This document shows, piece by piece, positions 63,911 through 64,000 of a stretch of 64,000 bases of DNA. Origin of the DNA: UBA947 sp031550975. GTDB lineage: Bacteria; Cyanobacteriota; Vampirovibrionia; Gastranaerophilales; Gastranaerophilaceae. A program made the position numbers and the translations under genes. Numbering within the stretch: position 1 is the stretch's first letter; every line of letters begins with the position of its first letter. Location: NCBI GenBank assembly GCA_031550975.1, contig JAVBOC010000001.1:91915-155914 (forward strand), read 5' to 3'. The notes under the pieces were generated by a model. It was not told the DNA's origin and made no database searches. It worked only from the letters and a program-made list of their open reading frames with translations.

Positions 63911-64000
63911 ATGAAAAAACGAGGTTTCACCATCCCTGAGGTATTAATTGCGATGACTATTATTGGGGTTATTGCGGTGATTGTCTTTGCTGTAGTGCAA
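63911..64000 (+). CDS. type IV prepilin-like protein, N-terminal part, cut by the window edge
   Basis: MKKRGFTIPEVLIAMTIIGV and a hydrophobic continuation: cleavage after Gly, Phe+1 and Glu+5 as in type IV prepilins and pseudopilins. TGGAGG lies 4 bases before ATG, and a promoter is 35 bases upstream. Thirty codons are visible. The sequence FTIPEVLIAMTI differs from the FTLAEVLIVL type of the other two, so it may be a minor pilin or pseudopilin. Confidence 0.9.
   Translation, partial: MKKRGFTIPEVLIAMTIIGVIAVIVFAVVQ

Noticed and set aside
1..64000. tRNA, rRNA or CRISPR array
   Set aside because: No tRNA-like arms with T-loop and acceptor pairing, no rRNA core and no regularly spaced long direct repeats were seen on reading; the tandem arrays have units of only 7-8 bp without spacers.

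Overview
The window looks like a chromosomal piece of a Gram-negative, fermentative, motile gut-type bacterium of the Gastranaerophilales (Melainabacteria / Vampirovibrionia, the non-photosynthetic sister group of cyanobacteria). This is inferred from the mixture of MinCDE, flagellar and type IV pilus genes, pseudopilins with the FTLAEVLIVL signature, AdhE, moderate-to-low GC, and cyanobacteria-like short tandem repeats of 7-8 bp. No rRNA was available to confirm it. I saw no tRNA, rRNA or CRISPR array.

Layout. 1-5.6 kb: a cut-off prepilin, an uncharacterised 415-residue protein preceded by a textbook histidine attenuator (hexa-His leader peptide, antiterminator, terminator), a PAS histidine kinase, a secreted PPIase, a secreted helical-toroid protein and an HpcH-type aldolase. 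5.7-12.5 kb: murA, a small duplicated-motif protein, ychF, an asparaginase, a VKOR-DsbA fusion, queH and a prepilin. 12.6-20.2 kb: fliJ-fliK-hook/rod protein, a small secreted protein, secA and a 556-residue protein with axial-protein-like ends. 20.3-35.6 kb: a prophage of short-tailed (P22-like) type, almost all on the minus strand: TerL, portal, TerS, adaptor, scaffold, major capsid, DNA-stabilisation protein, amidase and HTH protein, with no integrase, repressor or long-tail genes. 35.9-50 kb: trpD-like, zupT, recF, pilT, lysS, bioF-bioG-bioC, a U32-like protein, maf, minCDE. 50-51 kb: two small proteins sharing an N-terminal tag. 51-60.6 kb: the S10/spc ribosomal protein operon from rpsJ to rplR, ending in a strong terminator. 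61-64 kb: adhE and a second cut-off prepilin.

The most unusual content is in the prophage. A MuF-type head protein carries a C-terminal region resembling serum amyloid A / Rhs-tip domains, and is followed by two paralogous cysteine-rich membrane proteins. A second protein joins a DUF6973-like domain to two copies of the motif that ends the phage scaffold, and lies beside a small membrane protein. Together they suggest virion-loaded effectors with linked immunity proteins.

The chromosome is also full of small repeats. Short 7-8 bp tandem arrays, MITE-like palindromes and C-rich elements sit between genes and also in frame inside at least nine coding sequences (queH, asparaginase, portal, trpD, recF, bioF, bioG, bioC and the U32 protein). 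GC-rich structured elements recur in ribosomal-protein spacers, in front of ychF and rplC and after the capsid gene, with compensatory base changes between copies. Several genes have a Pribnow box 6-7 bp upstream of ATG and no Shine-Dalgarno sequence, suggesting leaderless mRNAs.
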